Shown here piece by piece: positions 22,925-31,552 of a stretch of 35,628 nt of DNA. Every line of letters begins with the position of its first letter. Position 1 is the stretch's first letter. This DNA comes from Planctomycetaceae bacterium. Lineage in GTDB: Bacteria; Planctomycetota; Phycisphaerae; Phycisphaerales; SM1A02. The stretch is taken from contig CANKBX010000007.1 in the NCBI GenBank assembly GCA_947480055.1, positions 1-35,628 of the forward strand. The letters run 5' to 3'. A program made the position numbers and the translations under genes. The notes under the pieces were generated by a model. The model worked only from the letters and a program-made list of their open reading frames with translations, was not told the origin of the DNA and did no database searches.

Positions 22925-24454
22925 ATGGTCACAGAACGCGCTTTGGAATTACCAAGTCGGATACGAAGCTTGTTGGGTGAGCGTTTGGGAAACCGCCGCG
23001 CCGACATGTGGTTTGATTCCGCGTCCACGGTGAGCGTGGAGGGCGGAAAGTTGGCGGTGGAAGCTGAAAGTTCCTACGCCGCGGATTGGATTCGCAAGAA
23101 CTTTGGCGGCGATTTGCGCGCCGTGTCCCAAGAGGCGTTGGGTCGCGACGACTTTGAACTGCGCGTGAAAGAAACCCCCGCCACCAACATCATCGATGCT
23201 CCCGCGCGCTCCACCGCCACCTCCGACCCATCGGACAATCCTCCACTGCGCGCGTCGTTGCACACGCGCCACCGTACAACCGAGGCTTGGCGCCGCCTTG
23301 AGGATTTTGTGGTGGGTCCAAGCAACAAGATGGCGTTTGAATCGGCGCTGAATTTCGCCACCACGCATTCAATTGGAAATTGCCTTGTGATTCATGGAAG
23401 TTGCGGCGTGGGAAAAACACATCTTCTTCAAGGGCTTTGTCGACGAAGGCGCGAGTCGCGCACGCAACAGCGCGTTCGCTACGTCACGGCCGAGCAATTC
23501 ACCAACGAATACATTCAATCGGTTCGCAATGGAACCATCGACGCCTTCCGCGCCCGCGTTCGCCGCGTGGATGTCCTTGCCATTGATGACGTGCATTTTC
23601 TCGCCGGCAAGACCGCCACGCAAAATGAATTTCTGCACACGCTTGACGCGGTGCAACTTGCCGGTTCACAAGTGGTGCTCGCCACCGACGAGCATCCGCA
23701 CCTGGTGCGGCGCTTGAGTCAATCGCTCGTCAGCCGCATGCTCGCTGGCATGGTGGTGCGCGTGGAGGCGCCGGATCTTTCGCTGCGCAACGCGTTGGTC
23801 AAGTCCATCGCGCTTGGTCGATCCATCGCGCTATCACACGAAGCCGTTCAAGCCATCGCTTTGCGCTGCGTTGGTGGAGCGCGCGAAATCGAGGGCGCTA
23901 TTTCCAGTTTGCAAGCTCTGCAATCCACGCAAGAGCAACCCAGCGAGATTTCCTGCGCCATGGTTGATTCACTGTTGCGCCACGAGAAGGCGACCAACGG
24001 CGGCATTCCCGTTCGGATCTGCGCGATCATGGATTTGGTGTGCTTGACCACCGGAGTTGAAGCGGAGCAACTCGCGGGCCAGAACAGACATCGACGCGTC
24101 ACATTGGCCCGAGCGTTGGTGGCGTGGCTTGCGCGGCAGCACACATCGATGAGCTTTCCAGAAATCGCGCGGGCGCTTGGGCGAAATTCACATTCATCCG
24201 TTCACGCAAGCGCGGTGAAGATTGATTCCCTGATCAAATCCAATGAGAGCGTGGACGCCGGCGCCGCTGGAACATGCTTGGTTGCTGAATTGACCTCGCG
24301 CCTAAGTCACGCCCTTCGCAACTCGCCCAACATGACCTCACGCAATTCCGCCAACAATTCTGCCAGCAATTCTGCCAGCAATTCTGCCAGCAATTACTCG
24401 GGCAATTCCCAAAGGGGCGTCCAACGCAACGCCGTCCGTGCGAATCGCCGTTGA
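22925..24454 (+). CDS. dnaA: Chromosomal replication initiator DnaA
   Basis: DnaA binds and opens the replication origin. I start at ATG 22925 (509 residues), preceded by TTGGAG at 11 bases; the track's start adds 78 residues translated from the G/T-rich upstream tract. Domain I resembles the family ('SLLGERLGNRRADMWFD'). The AAA+ domain has Walker A 'GSCGVGKTHLLQG', Walker B 'DVLAIDDVHFLAGK', and 'VSRMLAGMVVRVEAPDLSLR'. Domain IV ends with 'RVTLARALVAWLARQHTSMS' and 'ALGRNSHSSVHASAVKI', close to the DnaA signature. Unusually, the protein continues about 60 residues after domain IV in an Asn/Ser-rich tail encoded by 12-base repeats. dnaN is not adjacent. Confidence 0.9.
   Translation: MVTERALELPSRIRSLLGERLGNRRADMWFDSASTVSVEGGKLAVEAESSYAADWIRKNFGGDLRAVSQEALGRDDFELRVKETPATNIIDAPARSTATSDPSDNPPLRASLHTRHRTTEAWRRLEDFVVGPSNKMAFESALNFATTHSIGNCLVIHGSCGVGKTHLLQGLCRRRRESRTQQRVRYVTAEQFTNEYIQSVRNGTIDAFRARVRRVDVLAIDDVHFLAGKTATQNEFLHTLDAVQLAGSQVVLATDEHPHLVRRLSQSLVSRMLAGMVVRVEAPDLSLRNALVKSIALGRSIALSHEAVQAIALRCVGGAREIEGAISSLQALQSTQEQPSEISCAMVDSLLRHEKATNGGIPVRICAIMDLVCLTTGVEAEQLAGQNRHRRVTLARALVAWLARQHTSMSFPEIARALGRNSHSSVHASAVKIDSLIKSNESVDAGAAGTCLVAELTSRLSHALRNSPNMTSRNSANNSASNSASNSASNYSGNSQRGVQRNAVRANRR
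24344..24391 (+). repeat. 12-base tandem repeats in the 3' end of dnaA
   Basis: One variant copy and three exact copies of AATTCTGCCAGC encode Asn-Ser-Ala-Ser units in the DnaA tail; two degenerate units follow. The repeat keeps frame, so copy number could vary without breaking the gene. Confidence 0.9.
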
Positions 24455-24482
24455 TCAAACACTCTCAACAACGCGCCGCTGC

Positions 24483-24606
24483 ATCCAAGCGCCGCTGCGT
24501 TCTATCCAAGCGCCGCTGCGTTCTATCCAAGCGCCGCTGTGTTCTATCCAAGCGCCGCTGCGTTCTATCCAAGCACTTGCATTTGCATTCAAGCACTTGC
24601 AGTTGC
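24483..24606 (+). repeat. 21-base tandem repeat array directly downstream of dnaA
   Basis: Four consecutive copies of ATCCAAGCGCCGCTGCGTTCT lie at 24483, 24504, 24525 and 24546; the third unit has one T for C. Two diverged units starting ATCCAAGCACTTGC and ATTCAAGCACTTGC follow at 24567 and 24587. The array begins 29 bases after the dnaA stop. The 21-base period is two helical turns. Each junction reads CTATCCAAG, six of nine matches to a DnaA box. The array is open in one frame, which explains the track's false extension of the next gene. Confidence 0.9.
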
Positions 24607-24632
24607 GCTCGCCAAATCGAAAGCGCTGCGGC

Positions 24633-24638
24633 TACACT
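24633..24638 (+). promoter_or_regulatory. Probable -10 box of the secreted-protein gene at 24645
   Basis: TACACT lies six bases before the ATG at 24645, the leaderless pattern again. It supports this start over the repeat-encoded upstream GTG. Confidence 0.45.
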
Positions 24639-24644
24639 CGCCGA

Positions 24645-26135
24645 ATGAAATTCGCGGCCGCTGTGATTCTTGCCACACTCATGCTCTTCACGTTTTCCGC
24701 GCAGGCCCAATACGCGCGCGCTGACCCCTACGAAACAGCGGTGACGCAAATTCAAAAAGCCATGTCGCCCAATTCCAACGGCGTCCAACATTTTCGCTGG
24801 GTATCGCTTCGCCTCTTGGCGGATCCCGCCATGAATCCTTTGTTTGAAACCTTGGTGGCGAAAAAAGATATCGCGCTTCGCATCGATGGATTCATGGGAA
24901 TCGCCCTGGTGAGCGCCGACAAAAGTCTCGACGCGACGCGCGTGATTCAACTCAAAGATCCCGCGCTGCGAACTCTATTAATCACGGAGGCGCTGGGGCT
25001 GGAACTGCTGAAACCCGCCGCGCTCAATGAGTTTTTGCAGGCGCCGGATCTCACAAACTACGAACGCACTCTGTTGGTTGCGGAACTCAATCGTCAAGGT
25101 CAACCATGGGACCCATCCTTGCTGATCAACGCGCCCGCTGACGACGGCGCCGAGGTGGCGGGTCTGGCTTGCATGCTGTTGCTTGAGCGCGGCGATCAAA
25201 GCGCATGGAGAAATTTTATGGGCAAATACAAAACCCTTCCCGCGACGGATCAAACGGATCTCATGCGGCAACTTGCCAATGCGGCACGGCAATATCGCAT
25301 TACGGCGGCGGCGGCGCCTCTTCTTGAAATCACAAAGGAATCCACGGGCGCGGATCGAATCGCAGCGATCACCACTGCCATCAACCTTGCGCCAAAAACT
25401 TTGGGGCGCGCCGCGGTGTTGGCGCAACTCAAGAGCAATCGATCGCAATCCAACCTGGTTCAAATGGGCTTGTTGATGTTGGCGAGCAAAGATGGATTTG
25501 AAGCCGATGATTTCGCGCAGTTGCGCAGCGGCGATCCACTGCTTGAAGCCATGGCCAACGCCGGCGTGTCTATGCGAACTCCAAACTCCGATCAAGTGGC
25601 CGCATTGACCGCGTTGCTTGAGAACGGAAATCGATCCACCACTGAATACGTTCTTGGCGTGACGCCCACTTTGGCGCCTGAACTTGCGAAAAAAGTTTTA
25701 CTCAATTTACTCAACCGCCGCGCGCAAGCCAAGGGCATCCGCAATGAGGAACAAATTTCAACGCTCTTGGCGGTTCAGCAATTGCTGCGCATGCCTCAAG
25801 CCCACGAGGAATTGCTCAGCATCACGTTGCAAAATCTAAACAACAACCTGGAGCTTGTGGAGACAATCATGTCCGTCGTGGCGGACTCCTCAAGTGCGGA
25901 TGCGGCAAAATTCGCCCGATTGATTCGCGGCAAACTTCCCCGCCATGGCGACTCTTTGGCGCTGCTGGCTTTGGCCAAAGCATCCACCCCACTCACCGCC
26001 GCGGAAGTGCAGGAACTTGGCTCCATCGCATCGGGCGGCGGCAAGGTGGATGAGTCATCGCAAATCCAGGCGGCGTGGCTTTATCTGAAATATTCCAAGC
26101 GCGAAAATGACGCCATCGCCCAACTCACCCGATAA
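24645..26135 (+). CDS. Secreted helical-repeat protein of unknown function
   Basis: I choose ATG 24645 (496 residues). It gives a clean signal peptide 'MKFAAAVILATLMLFTFSAQ' with cleavage likely after AQA, whereas the track's GTG at 24438 would prepend four 'IQAPLRS'-type repeat units. The mature protein is almost all helical and Leu/Ala-rich ('WVSLRLLADPAMNPLFETLV', 'QISTLLAVQQLLRMPQAHEE'), with the feel of HEAT/ARM-like repeats. I recognise no catalytic motif. It may be a periplasmic scaffold; that is inference. The lipoprotein at 29669 has a similar helical style. Confidence 0.65.
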   Translation: MKFAAAVILATLMLFTFSAQAQYARADPYETAVTQIQKAMSPNSNGVQHFRWVSLRLLADPAMNPLFETLVAKKDIALRIDGFMGIALVSADKSLDATRVIQLKDPALRTLLITEALGLELLKPAALNEFLQAPDLTNYERTLLVAELNRQGQPWDPSLLINAPADDGAEVAGLACMLLLERGDQSAWRNFMGKYKTLPATDQTDLMRQLANAARQYRITAAAAPLLEITKESTGADRIAAITTAINLAPKTLGRAAVLAQLKSNRSQSNLVQMGLLMLASKDGFEADDFAQLRSGDPLLEAMANAGVSMRTPNSDQVAALTALLENGNRSTTEYVLGVTPTLAPELAKKVLLNLLNRRAQAKGIRNEEQISTLLAVQQLLRMPQAHEELLSITLQNLNNNLELVETIMSVVADSSSADAAKFARLIRGKLPRHGDSLALLALAKASTPLTAAEVQELGSIASGGGKVDESSQIQAAWLYLKYSKRENDAIAQLTR

Positions 26136-26194
26136 TCCACAATGTATCTTTCAAACTTTTTCACTCTGAACATTTTCCTCATGGAGCACGCCTC

Positions 26195-27373
26195 TTGATC
26201 CCACTTTACAAACCAAAATATATCCAAAATGACTTTGACGCGGTCATGCAAGCGCTTCGCTCTGGTTGCGGAACAATGGGACCGCAACTTCTTGAATTTG
26301 AGCGGCAGATGGGACATCGAACCCGCCGCACTCACGCGATTGGCGTGAATTCTGGTTCGCTTGCGATTGAAATTTCGCTGCGCGCTTTGGGCATCGGCGT
26401 TGGCGACGAGGTTCTTGTGAGCGCGTTCGGCTATAGCGCCAATGTGAATTCTATTTTGCATGTTGGCGCCAAACCTATTTTTGTGGATATTGATCCAGCC
26501 ACCATGAACATGGATCCGCTCGCCGCCGAGCAGAAGTCCACGCCAAAAACCCGCGCCATGCTTGTGGCGGAAACATTCGGCAATCCCGCGGGCTTCCGCG
26601 ATTTGATCGCATTGTGCAGCCGCATGGAAATTCCAATGATTGAAAATGGAACCGAGGCTTTGGGCGCCTCCTACGGCGTGGACAATGTCGGGCGCTTTGG
26701 ACGTATCGCGTGCTTTGGATTTTTCGCCAGCCGTCCAATCACCACGGGTGAGGGCGGAATGATTGTCACGCATGATGATCATCTTGCCGCGGCGTGCCGC
26801 GCCATGCGCCATCAAGGCCGGGTGGATCGTTTTTCTTTTCCCGATCAAGCCAGTGAATTGGGAATGAAAATGGAGCATGCATACGATGGATATGACGGAC
26901 GACTTCCAGAAATGAACGCGGCCTTGGGATTGAGCCAACTTCTGCGTCTCGATGAAACCATCGCGCGCCGCTCCGAAGTGGCTCAGAGTTACACGCGTCG
27001 ACTTGGTGGCGAATCCGATATTTTGCTGCTAAATCCGCCGCAAGATTGCAAAATGAGCTGGTCCAATTTTGTGGTTCGCCTTTCGGATCGATTCACCAAG
27101 GATGATCGCGATCAAATTATCGATGGCATGCATCGGTTGGACATTGGCGCAGCGGATTGGTGGCCGTGCGCCGCTCTCTTGCCGCATGTGCGAAAAATCA
27201 CCGGACATCACCCTGGCGATTTTCCGCTTGCCGAGCGCCTGAGCCACAGAACCATAGCGCTGCCTTTTTACGAGACAATTTCAGAGCGTGAAATTGATGA
27301 TGTGTGCCAAACTCTCAAGACGCTCATGGCTCGCGTTGGCGCCAACCGACAAGAGAAAAAAGATATCGGCTGA
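26195..27373 (+). CDS. DegT/DnrJ/EryC1-fold protein lacking the PLP lysine
   Basis: The start is TTG (392 residues) with GGAG eight bases upstream. The overall fold is that of sugar-nucleotide aminotransferases: 'MIPLYKPKYIQNDFDAVMQA', 'GVNSGSLAIEISLRALGIGV', 'GAKPIFVDIDPATMNMDP', and 'GYDGRLPEMNAALGLSQLLR'. Two catalytic positions differ. The Schiff-base lysine segment, normally like 'FSFxxxKNITTGEGG', reads 'FGFFASRPITTGEGG', so Lys is Arg180. The aspartate that binds the pyridine nitrogen ('EDA') is Asn151 in 'MIENGTEALGA'. The reading frame and fold motifs are otherwise intact, so this looks like a deliberate non-transaminase (binding, regulatory, or dehydratase-like). Neighbours give no sugar pathway. 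Confidence 0.82.
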   Translation: MIPLYKPKYIQNDFDAVMQALRSGCGTMGPQLLEFERQMGHRTRRTHAIGVNSGSLAIEISLRALGIGVGDEVLVSAFGYSANVNSILHVGAKPIFVDIDPATMNMDPLAAEQKSTPKTRAMLVAETFGNPAGFRDLIALCSRMEIPMIENGTEALGASYGVDNVGRFGRIACFGFFASRPITTGEGGMIVTHDDHLAAACRAMRHQGRVDRFSFPDQASELGMKMEHAYDGYDGRLPEMNAALGLSQLLRLDETIARRSEVAQSYTRRLGGESDILLLNPPQDCKMSWSNFVVRLSDRFTKDDRDQIIDGMHRLDIGAADWWPCAALLPHVRKITGHHPGDFPLAERLSHRTIALPFYETISEREIDDVCQTLKTLMARVGANRQEKKDIG

Positions 27374-27478
27374 ACCCAAACGATTCTGTGGCGGATGATG
27401 ACTGGCGTGTCTGTCGCAAGAAAAAGGGATTTTCAACGAGTGGCAATATGCCGCACGCAAAACTTGCACGCGCGTGCG

Positions 27479-28702
27479 TCAGCCACGAGTGATTTTTTTT
27501 GTGTCGTCCGCTGAAACTCGCAGCAGCAACAACGCCAGCAACGTCGCGCGCTCGGACAAACTATCAAGCTCTATAAACTCATCGCCGCGATGTAAATTTC
27601 CGCCGCGCACTCCCAAGCCATCCAAGCATGGAACTCCAGCGGCCTGTATTAAATTGGCGTCGCTCACGCCGCCGGTGCTTCCCGTGGCAAGATCAAATCC
27701 AAGATCCTTTGCGACAGACTGCGCCATCAAAGCCAACTGCGACACTTCTTGCGTGCACGGTTTGGCTGGGCGATTCACCGCCATTTCTATTGTGATCCGC
27801 GGCAAATGCGTGGCGTCACCAGAAGCCATCGCTTGAATCTCTCCGCTCAATTGCTGGCCATCCTGGGCGTTGGCGAAACGAATATTTCCCCAGGCTCGGG
27901 CGTGGTCGGCCACAATATTCGTGGCCGCTCCACCTTGCAGCGGACCAATATTCACAATGCGCTGACGCTTGAGATCGGTCATGCCAGCGACTTGAAGCAC
28001 GCATTGGGCGAGCGTGTTCACGGCGCTGATTCCATTGGCGAAATCTCTACCCGAATGCGCCGCGCGCCCCAGCACATCGATCATGAATTGTCCGCTGCCA
28101 AGGCGCTCAACCACCAATCCACCATTGGGCAACGCGGGCTCCAAAACAAATCCCGCGTCGCATTCCTTGGCGACGCTGGCCAAATGCTCGGCGGAGCGGA
28201 AACTTCCAGCCTCCTCATCGGCGTTGATGATAAAAATCCAGCGCACGGTGGGTGCGAATTTTTCCAGCGCCTCCAAGGCGCTCAGCGCAACTTCAAGTCC
28301 ACCCTTCATGTCCGCGGCGCCCGGCCCCGTTGCGCGCGGGTGATTCAGCGGAGAGAGTGTTTGAAAATCTCCCGCGGGATCATGCACCGTGTCCATGTGC
28401 CCCGCGATCAATAGCGTGGGTCCGCCGCGGCCTTGTAATTTTCGCGCCACCAAAGTTGGCGAACCAATTTCACCGCGGTCATTGGGAGTGATCCATGTTG
28501 GCCTTTGCGCCGCAGCCATCTCCACTACTTGCGCGCCCATGGAACGTAGTCGCGCGGCAATCGATTCACGCATGGAATTCAAACCCTTCGAAAAATCATG
28601 CCCCGTTGGAATGGCGACCATGTCGGCCAATCGGATTTCCATGGCGGATTGCTGGGCGCGAATGTGCTGGGCGATTTGTGTTTCGGTTTGAGGCAACGTC
28701 AT
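27479..28702 (-). CDS. M20-family metallopeptidase
   Basis: I start at ATG 28702 (407 residues), one base after the dapF stop (TGACATG); the track start lies inside dapF. The protein shows the M20 zinc motifs: 'LLIAGHMDTVHDP', 'GPGAADMKGGLEVALSALEA', 'INADEEAGSF', and the late histidine in 'GGNLHRGDEFIE'. The dimerisation lid begins at 'AAHSGRDFANGISAVN'. It resembles carboxypeptidase G2/ArgE/DapE-type enzymes. Coupling to dapF makes an N-succinyl-diaminopimelate desuccinylase (DapE) role thinkable, but CPG2-like features ('AHSGRDFANG') favour a general peptidase or deacylase. Confidence 0.85.
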   Translation of the reverse strand: MTLPQTETQIAQHIRAQQSAMEIRLADMVAIPTGHDFSKGLNSMRESIAARLRSMGAQVVEMAAAQRPTWITPNDRGEIGSPTLVARKLQGRGGPTLLIAGHMDTVHDPAGDFQTLSPLNHPRATGPGAADMKGGLEVALSALEALEKFAPTVRWIFIINADEEAGSFRSAEHLASVAKECDAGFVLEPALPNGGLVVERLGSGQFMIDVLGRAAHSGRDFANGISAVNTLAQCVLQVAGMTDLKRQRIVNIGPLQGGAATNIVADHARAWGNIRFANAQDGQQLSGEIQAMASGDATHLPRITIEMAVNRPAKPCTQEVSQLALMAQSVAKDLGFDLATGSTGGVSDANLIQAAGVPCLDGLGVRGGNLHRGDEFIELDSLSERATLLALLLLRVSADDTKKITRG

Positions 28703-28703
28703 G

Positions 28704-29672
28704 TCAGTTGGCTTTCTGGGCAAGTTCATTGGACAAAGTTCCGCGGCACACTTCAACGGCTGGCCCCGTCATGATCACGCAGTGGCCTGGGCCAGCCCAC
28801 TCCACTTGCAGCGCTCCGCCCGGCAATTGGACTTGGCATTTCTGGGACAACTTTCCTTCAAGCGCTCCGGCCACGACTACGGCGCACGCTCCGGTTCCGC
28901 ACGCCCGCGTGATTCCACTGCCGCGCTCCCATGTTCGCATCGTCACGCGTGAATCACTTTCGCGTTGCGCAAAGTGCGCATTGATCCGCTGCGGAAATGC
29001 GCTGTGATGTTCAATCATTGGTCCAACAATCTCAAGGGGAACTTTTGAAACATCATCGCACCAAAAAATAGCGTGGGGATTTCCCATGCTGACAAGCGAA
29101 ACCTTGCCATCGAAGCCACATGTATTTTTCCAATGTGAGAAATTTGACGCAGTTACATTGGCGTCAAATGTCCACCACGATGCGGGCAACTCCACGCCCA
29201 CAACGTGTGACTCCGCTGTAATTCCTTGTATTTTTGCGGGAATCAAGCGCATTTCCAAAATGGGCAACCCCATATCAACGGAAACTTCTTGCACCTTCCC
29301 ATGGGCGTCGGCGCGCCATGACACGGCCAGCGTGCCTCGTTGGGTTTGAATGCGTAGCGGATTCTTGCGGCTCAGTCCCCGCTCCACCGCGAACTTGGCC
29401 ACGCAGCGAATTCCGTTGCCACACATTTGCGCTTCGCTTCCATCGGCGTTGAAGATGCGCATGCCCACATCGGCAGCAGCTTCGGCAGCAACTTCGGCAG
29501 CAACTTTGGCATCGGGCGCGCCCACCAAAATTAATCCGTCGCTTCCAACACCGCTGTGGCGATCGCTGACCGCGCGCGCCAACTGCGACGGGTTGGCAAC
29601 TCTCTCTTGAAATGTATTGATGTAGATGTAATCATTTTCAAGCCCGTGCATTTTGGTGAATTCCATGGTCAT
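28704..29672 (-). CDS. dapF: Diaminopimelate epimerase
   Basis: DapF converts LL- to meso-diaminopimelate for lysine and peptidoglycan. The 322-residue protein has both catalytic cysteines: 'QMCGNGIRCVAKFAVERG' and 'ITRACGTGACAVVVAG'. It also has 'MHGLENDYIYIN' at the start, 'RIFNADGSEAQ' and 'VSMGNPHAIFW'. An Ala/Glu-rich insertion 'AKVAAEVAAEAAADVGM', encoded by 12-base repeats, extends a surface loop before the first cysteine motif. The ATG overlaps the stop of the upstream lipoprotein gene (ATGA), and an M20 peptidase gene follows after one base, so the three form one translationally coupled operon. Confidence 0.96.
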   Translation of the reverse strand: MTMEFTKMHGLENDYIYINTFQERVANPSQLARAVSDRHSGVGSDGLILVGAPDAKVAAEVAAEAAADVGMRIFNADGSEAQMCGNGIRCVAKFAVERGLSRKNPLRIQTQRGTLAVSWRADAHGKVQEVSVDMGLPILEMRLIPAKIQGITAESHVVGVELPASWWTFDANVTASNFSHWKNTCGFDGKVSLVSMGNPHAIFWCDDVSKVPLEIVGPMIEHHSAFPQRINAHFAQRESDSRVTMRTWERGSGITRACGTGACAVVVAGALEGKLSQKCQVQLPGGALQVEWAGPGHCVIMTGPAVEVCRGTLSNELAQKAN

Positions 29673-31231
29673 TCATCTTTCTTTGGTCGCGCGATGCAAC
29701 CCAAATCAACCACCATCGGACCATGTCGGTAAAAATCCACATTCAATTCTTTGCGTGAAACAAAGCTAAAAACCAGGCAATTTGCGCGCGTGCTATCGGC
29801 GTAGGCGAAGTCCCCCAAGTGCGGCCCCGCATATTGCATGTTGTCGTAACTTTGGCAATGCAAATGAAAATGGAACAAACCCGTGTAGGCGTTGTCAAAC
29901 ATTTTCTGCGACGATTCATAGCGCAAATCATTTCCTCGAACGCGCGGAGTCATCTCCAGGATCTCAGGCTTTCCGGCCGCGCCAATTCGAATCACGCCGC
30001 CGTATTCCGTATCGCGATCGGCCATGTCTCGATCGGCAAGATCAAACATGTGCTGGCGCAGAATTGGAGAGTCAAACATTTCCATGGCGATGACCATGGA
30101 CGCCAGATCGCCCCATGTCAGTGTGTTGCGCATCTCGTACAAATTTTCCGTATGGTCCCCGCCGTAGCCTTCGAAACTGGGGCTGACAATTCGTGAACCG
30201 TTCGCCTGCCGCCGCGCCTCCACAATTTGATAAAGCTCCAGTGGAGTGAGTTTCAATAATTCTGGTTTCAGTTTTGAAACCGCCACCGCGATAGGCAACT
30301 CGCGGATTTCCAACTTCAAACGCACGTCCGGCGGCAATTGCATGGTGGCTTCCTTGGCTTGCGCCCAAAAAGCCAGATTTTTTGTGTCAAGCAACGCTTG
30401 CAGCCACAGGATTTCCTCCTTGGTGGTGGGAACAATTCCAAGTTCGCCGGCGCAGCTGCGCAAATTGCTCAGCAACCGATCATCTGGTTTCACCGACGCG
30501 TCTGCGAGCAAACGCACAAGCCGATCGCGCTTGCCAAGTTTCTGCAGCATTTCCCAACAGCGCAATCGAAGGTTGGCCTCCGTGATTGGATTTGAATCCA
30601 CCAACATCTTCACCAACAAATCCGTCAGTTGATCTTTACCGTTCAGTTGCTCAATCGCAATGCGTTCAGGCCGATCCTTGTCTTGTTCTATCCAAGCCGC
30701 CATCGGAACGCTCCACGCACGAACAAGAGTTGGCGTCATGTCGACCCACTGATGCTCGACAATCAGTTCGCACAATTTTTGCCGCCAAGCGAATGCCATC
30801 AACTTTGGCAATTGCAGTCGTATGATTTCTTTCAATCCAGGCTCGTCCAGTTTCACCAATCGATCAAACGCCGCCAATCGCGATGACTCCGCAAAGCCTG
30901 GCTGCCACATCATGCGCTTCAATGCTGAGATGTATTCGGGCGTTGGCGCTTCGTCTAATTTTTCCATTGCCGCCACTTGCACAACTGGCAATGACTCCGG
31001 ATTGGACAGCGATTTCATTGGGTCTTTGCCAGCGGAAACCGCGCACGCTTGAAGCGAGCACAACAGCGCAAGCATCAGCGCGAACGCGAATAGCGCAGGA
31101 AAAACTCGCGCGAAAAACTCAACGCATCGAAAGTTGTTTGATTGAGAAATTGATTGAGCAACTCCAGCAAAGCAAGTCTGCGGGGAATACACACGCGCAA
31201 TCCAAGCGCAAGGACATGGACGCAATTTCAT
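29669..31231 (-). CDS. Lipoprotein of unknown function upstream of dapF
   Basis: The frame gives up to 520 residues. A lipoprotein signal is clear ('PALFAFALMLALLCSLQAC', lipobox LQAC), but it sits about 45 residues in, so the true start is uncertain. ATG 31231 is the only upstream start with a normal codon that I see; the internal ATG just before 'LALLC' leaves no basic n-region. The mature part is helical at first ('LPVVQVAAMEKLDEAPTPEY'). It ends in a compact beta-like domain ('TGLFHFHLHCQSYDNMQYAG', 'NVDFYRHGPMVVDLGCI'). I know no family name. The ATGA overlap with dapF suggests a cell-envelope setting. Confidence 0.6.
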   Translation of the reverse strand: MKLRPCPCAWIARVYSPQTCFAGVAQSISQSNNFRCVEFFARVFPALFAFALMLALLCSLQACAVSAGKDPMKSLSNPESLPVVQVAAMEKLDEAPTPEYISALKRMMWQPGFAESSRLAAFDRLVKLDEPGLKEIIRLQLPKLMAFAWRQKLCELIVEHQWVDMTPTLVRAWSVPMAAWIEQDKDRPERIAIEQLNGKDQLTDLLVKMLVDSNPITEANLRLRCWEMLQKLGKRDRLVRLLADASVKPDDRLLSNLRSCAGELGIVPTTKEEILWLQALLDTKNLAFWAQAKEATMQLPPDVRLKLEIRELPIAVAVSKLKPELLKLTPLELYQIVEARRQANGSRIVSPSFEGYGGDHTENLYEMRNTLTWGDLASMVIAMEMFDSPILRQHMFDLADRDMADRDTEYGGVIRIGAAGKPEILEMTPRVRGNDLRYESSQKMFDNAYTGLFHFHLHCQSYDNMQYAGPHLGDFAYADSTRANCLVFSFVSRKELNVDFYRHGPMVVDLGCIARPKKDE

Positions 31232-31312
31232 GGCGCAAGTCTAACGACGAACACTTGGCATCAACAGCGCCCAATGAACGCCAAGTCCACCGCTTGCGGT
31301 CTACAGTTTCAA

Positions 31313-31552
31313 TTATTGCTGAGCTTCGCCACCCGAAGCGGGACGAATTTTGCCGACGATTGGGTTGCCATCTTTTTCAGTGGCATTGATCTGGTTCGCA
31401 ACCTCACGGCGGTGAACCATCACTTCGCGGGGAAAGTCAAATGCGATCTTGACTCGGTCCCCTTTGATGGACGAGATACGGACAATTCCCAGCGGGGCCG
31501 CGGGATCACCAATCACAACTTCTTCACCTTCTCTACGGGTAATCACCAACAT
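31313..31552 (-). CDS. csrA: Carbon storage regulator CsrA
   Basis: CsrA/RsmA is a dimeric RNA-binding protein that binds GGA motifs in hairpin loops and controls translation or mRNA stability. I start at 'MLVITRREGEEVVIGD' (31552; 79 residues) because every CsrA begins this way; the track adds 18 spurious residues. Key features are Leu4 and the C-terminal RNA-contact segment 'FDFPREVMVHRREV', with the arginine equivalent to R44, followed by a tail about 20 residues longer than E. coli's. A Shine-Dalgarno AGAGG lies nine bases upstream. fliW, the protein antagonist of CsrA in many bacteria, is not in the window; a candidate RNA antagonist is just upstream. Confidence 0.95.
   Translation of the reverse strand: MLVITRREGEEVVIGDPAAPLGIVRISSIKGDRVKIAFDFPREVMVHRREVANQINATEKDGNPIVGKIRPASGGEAQQ

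Noticed and set aside
24483-24606. CRISPR array
   Set aside because: The units are directly tandem with no unique spacers and no cas genes, so this is a simple tandem repeat.
24438-24644. ORF-track N-terminal extension of the secreted protein, with four IQAPLRS-type units
   Set aside because: It is translated from the 21-base repeat, overlaps the dnaA end, and lacks a start signal. The internal ATG 24645 gives a perfect signal peptide with a -10 box six bases upstream.
27464-27500. Palindrome GCACGCGCGTGC followed by a T-run as a bidirectional terminator between the DegT-like and M20 genes
   Set aside because: The T-run is about 20 bases away from the palindrome, and the nearer stems are only four pairs, so a terminator is not supported.
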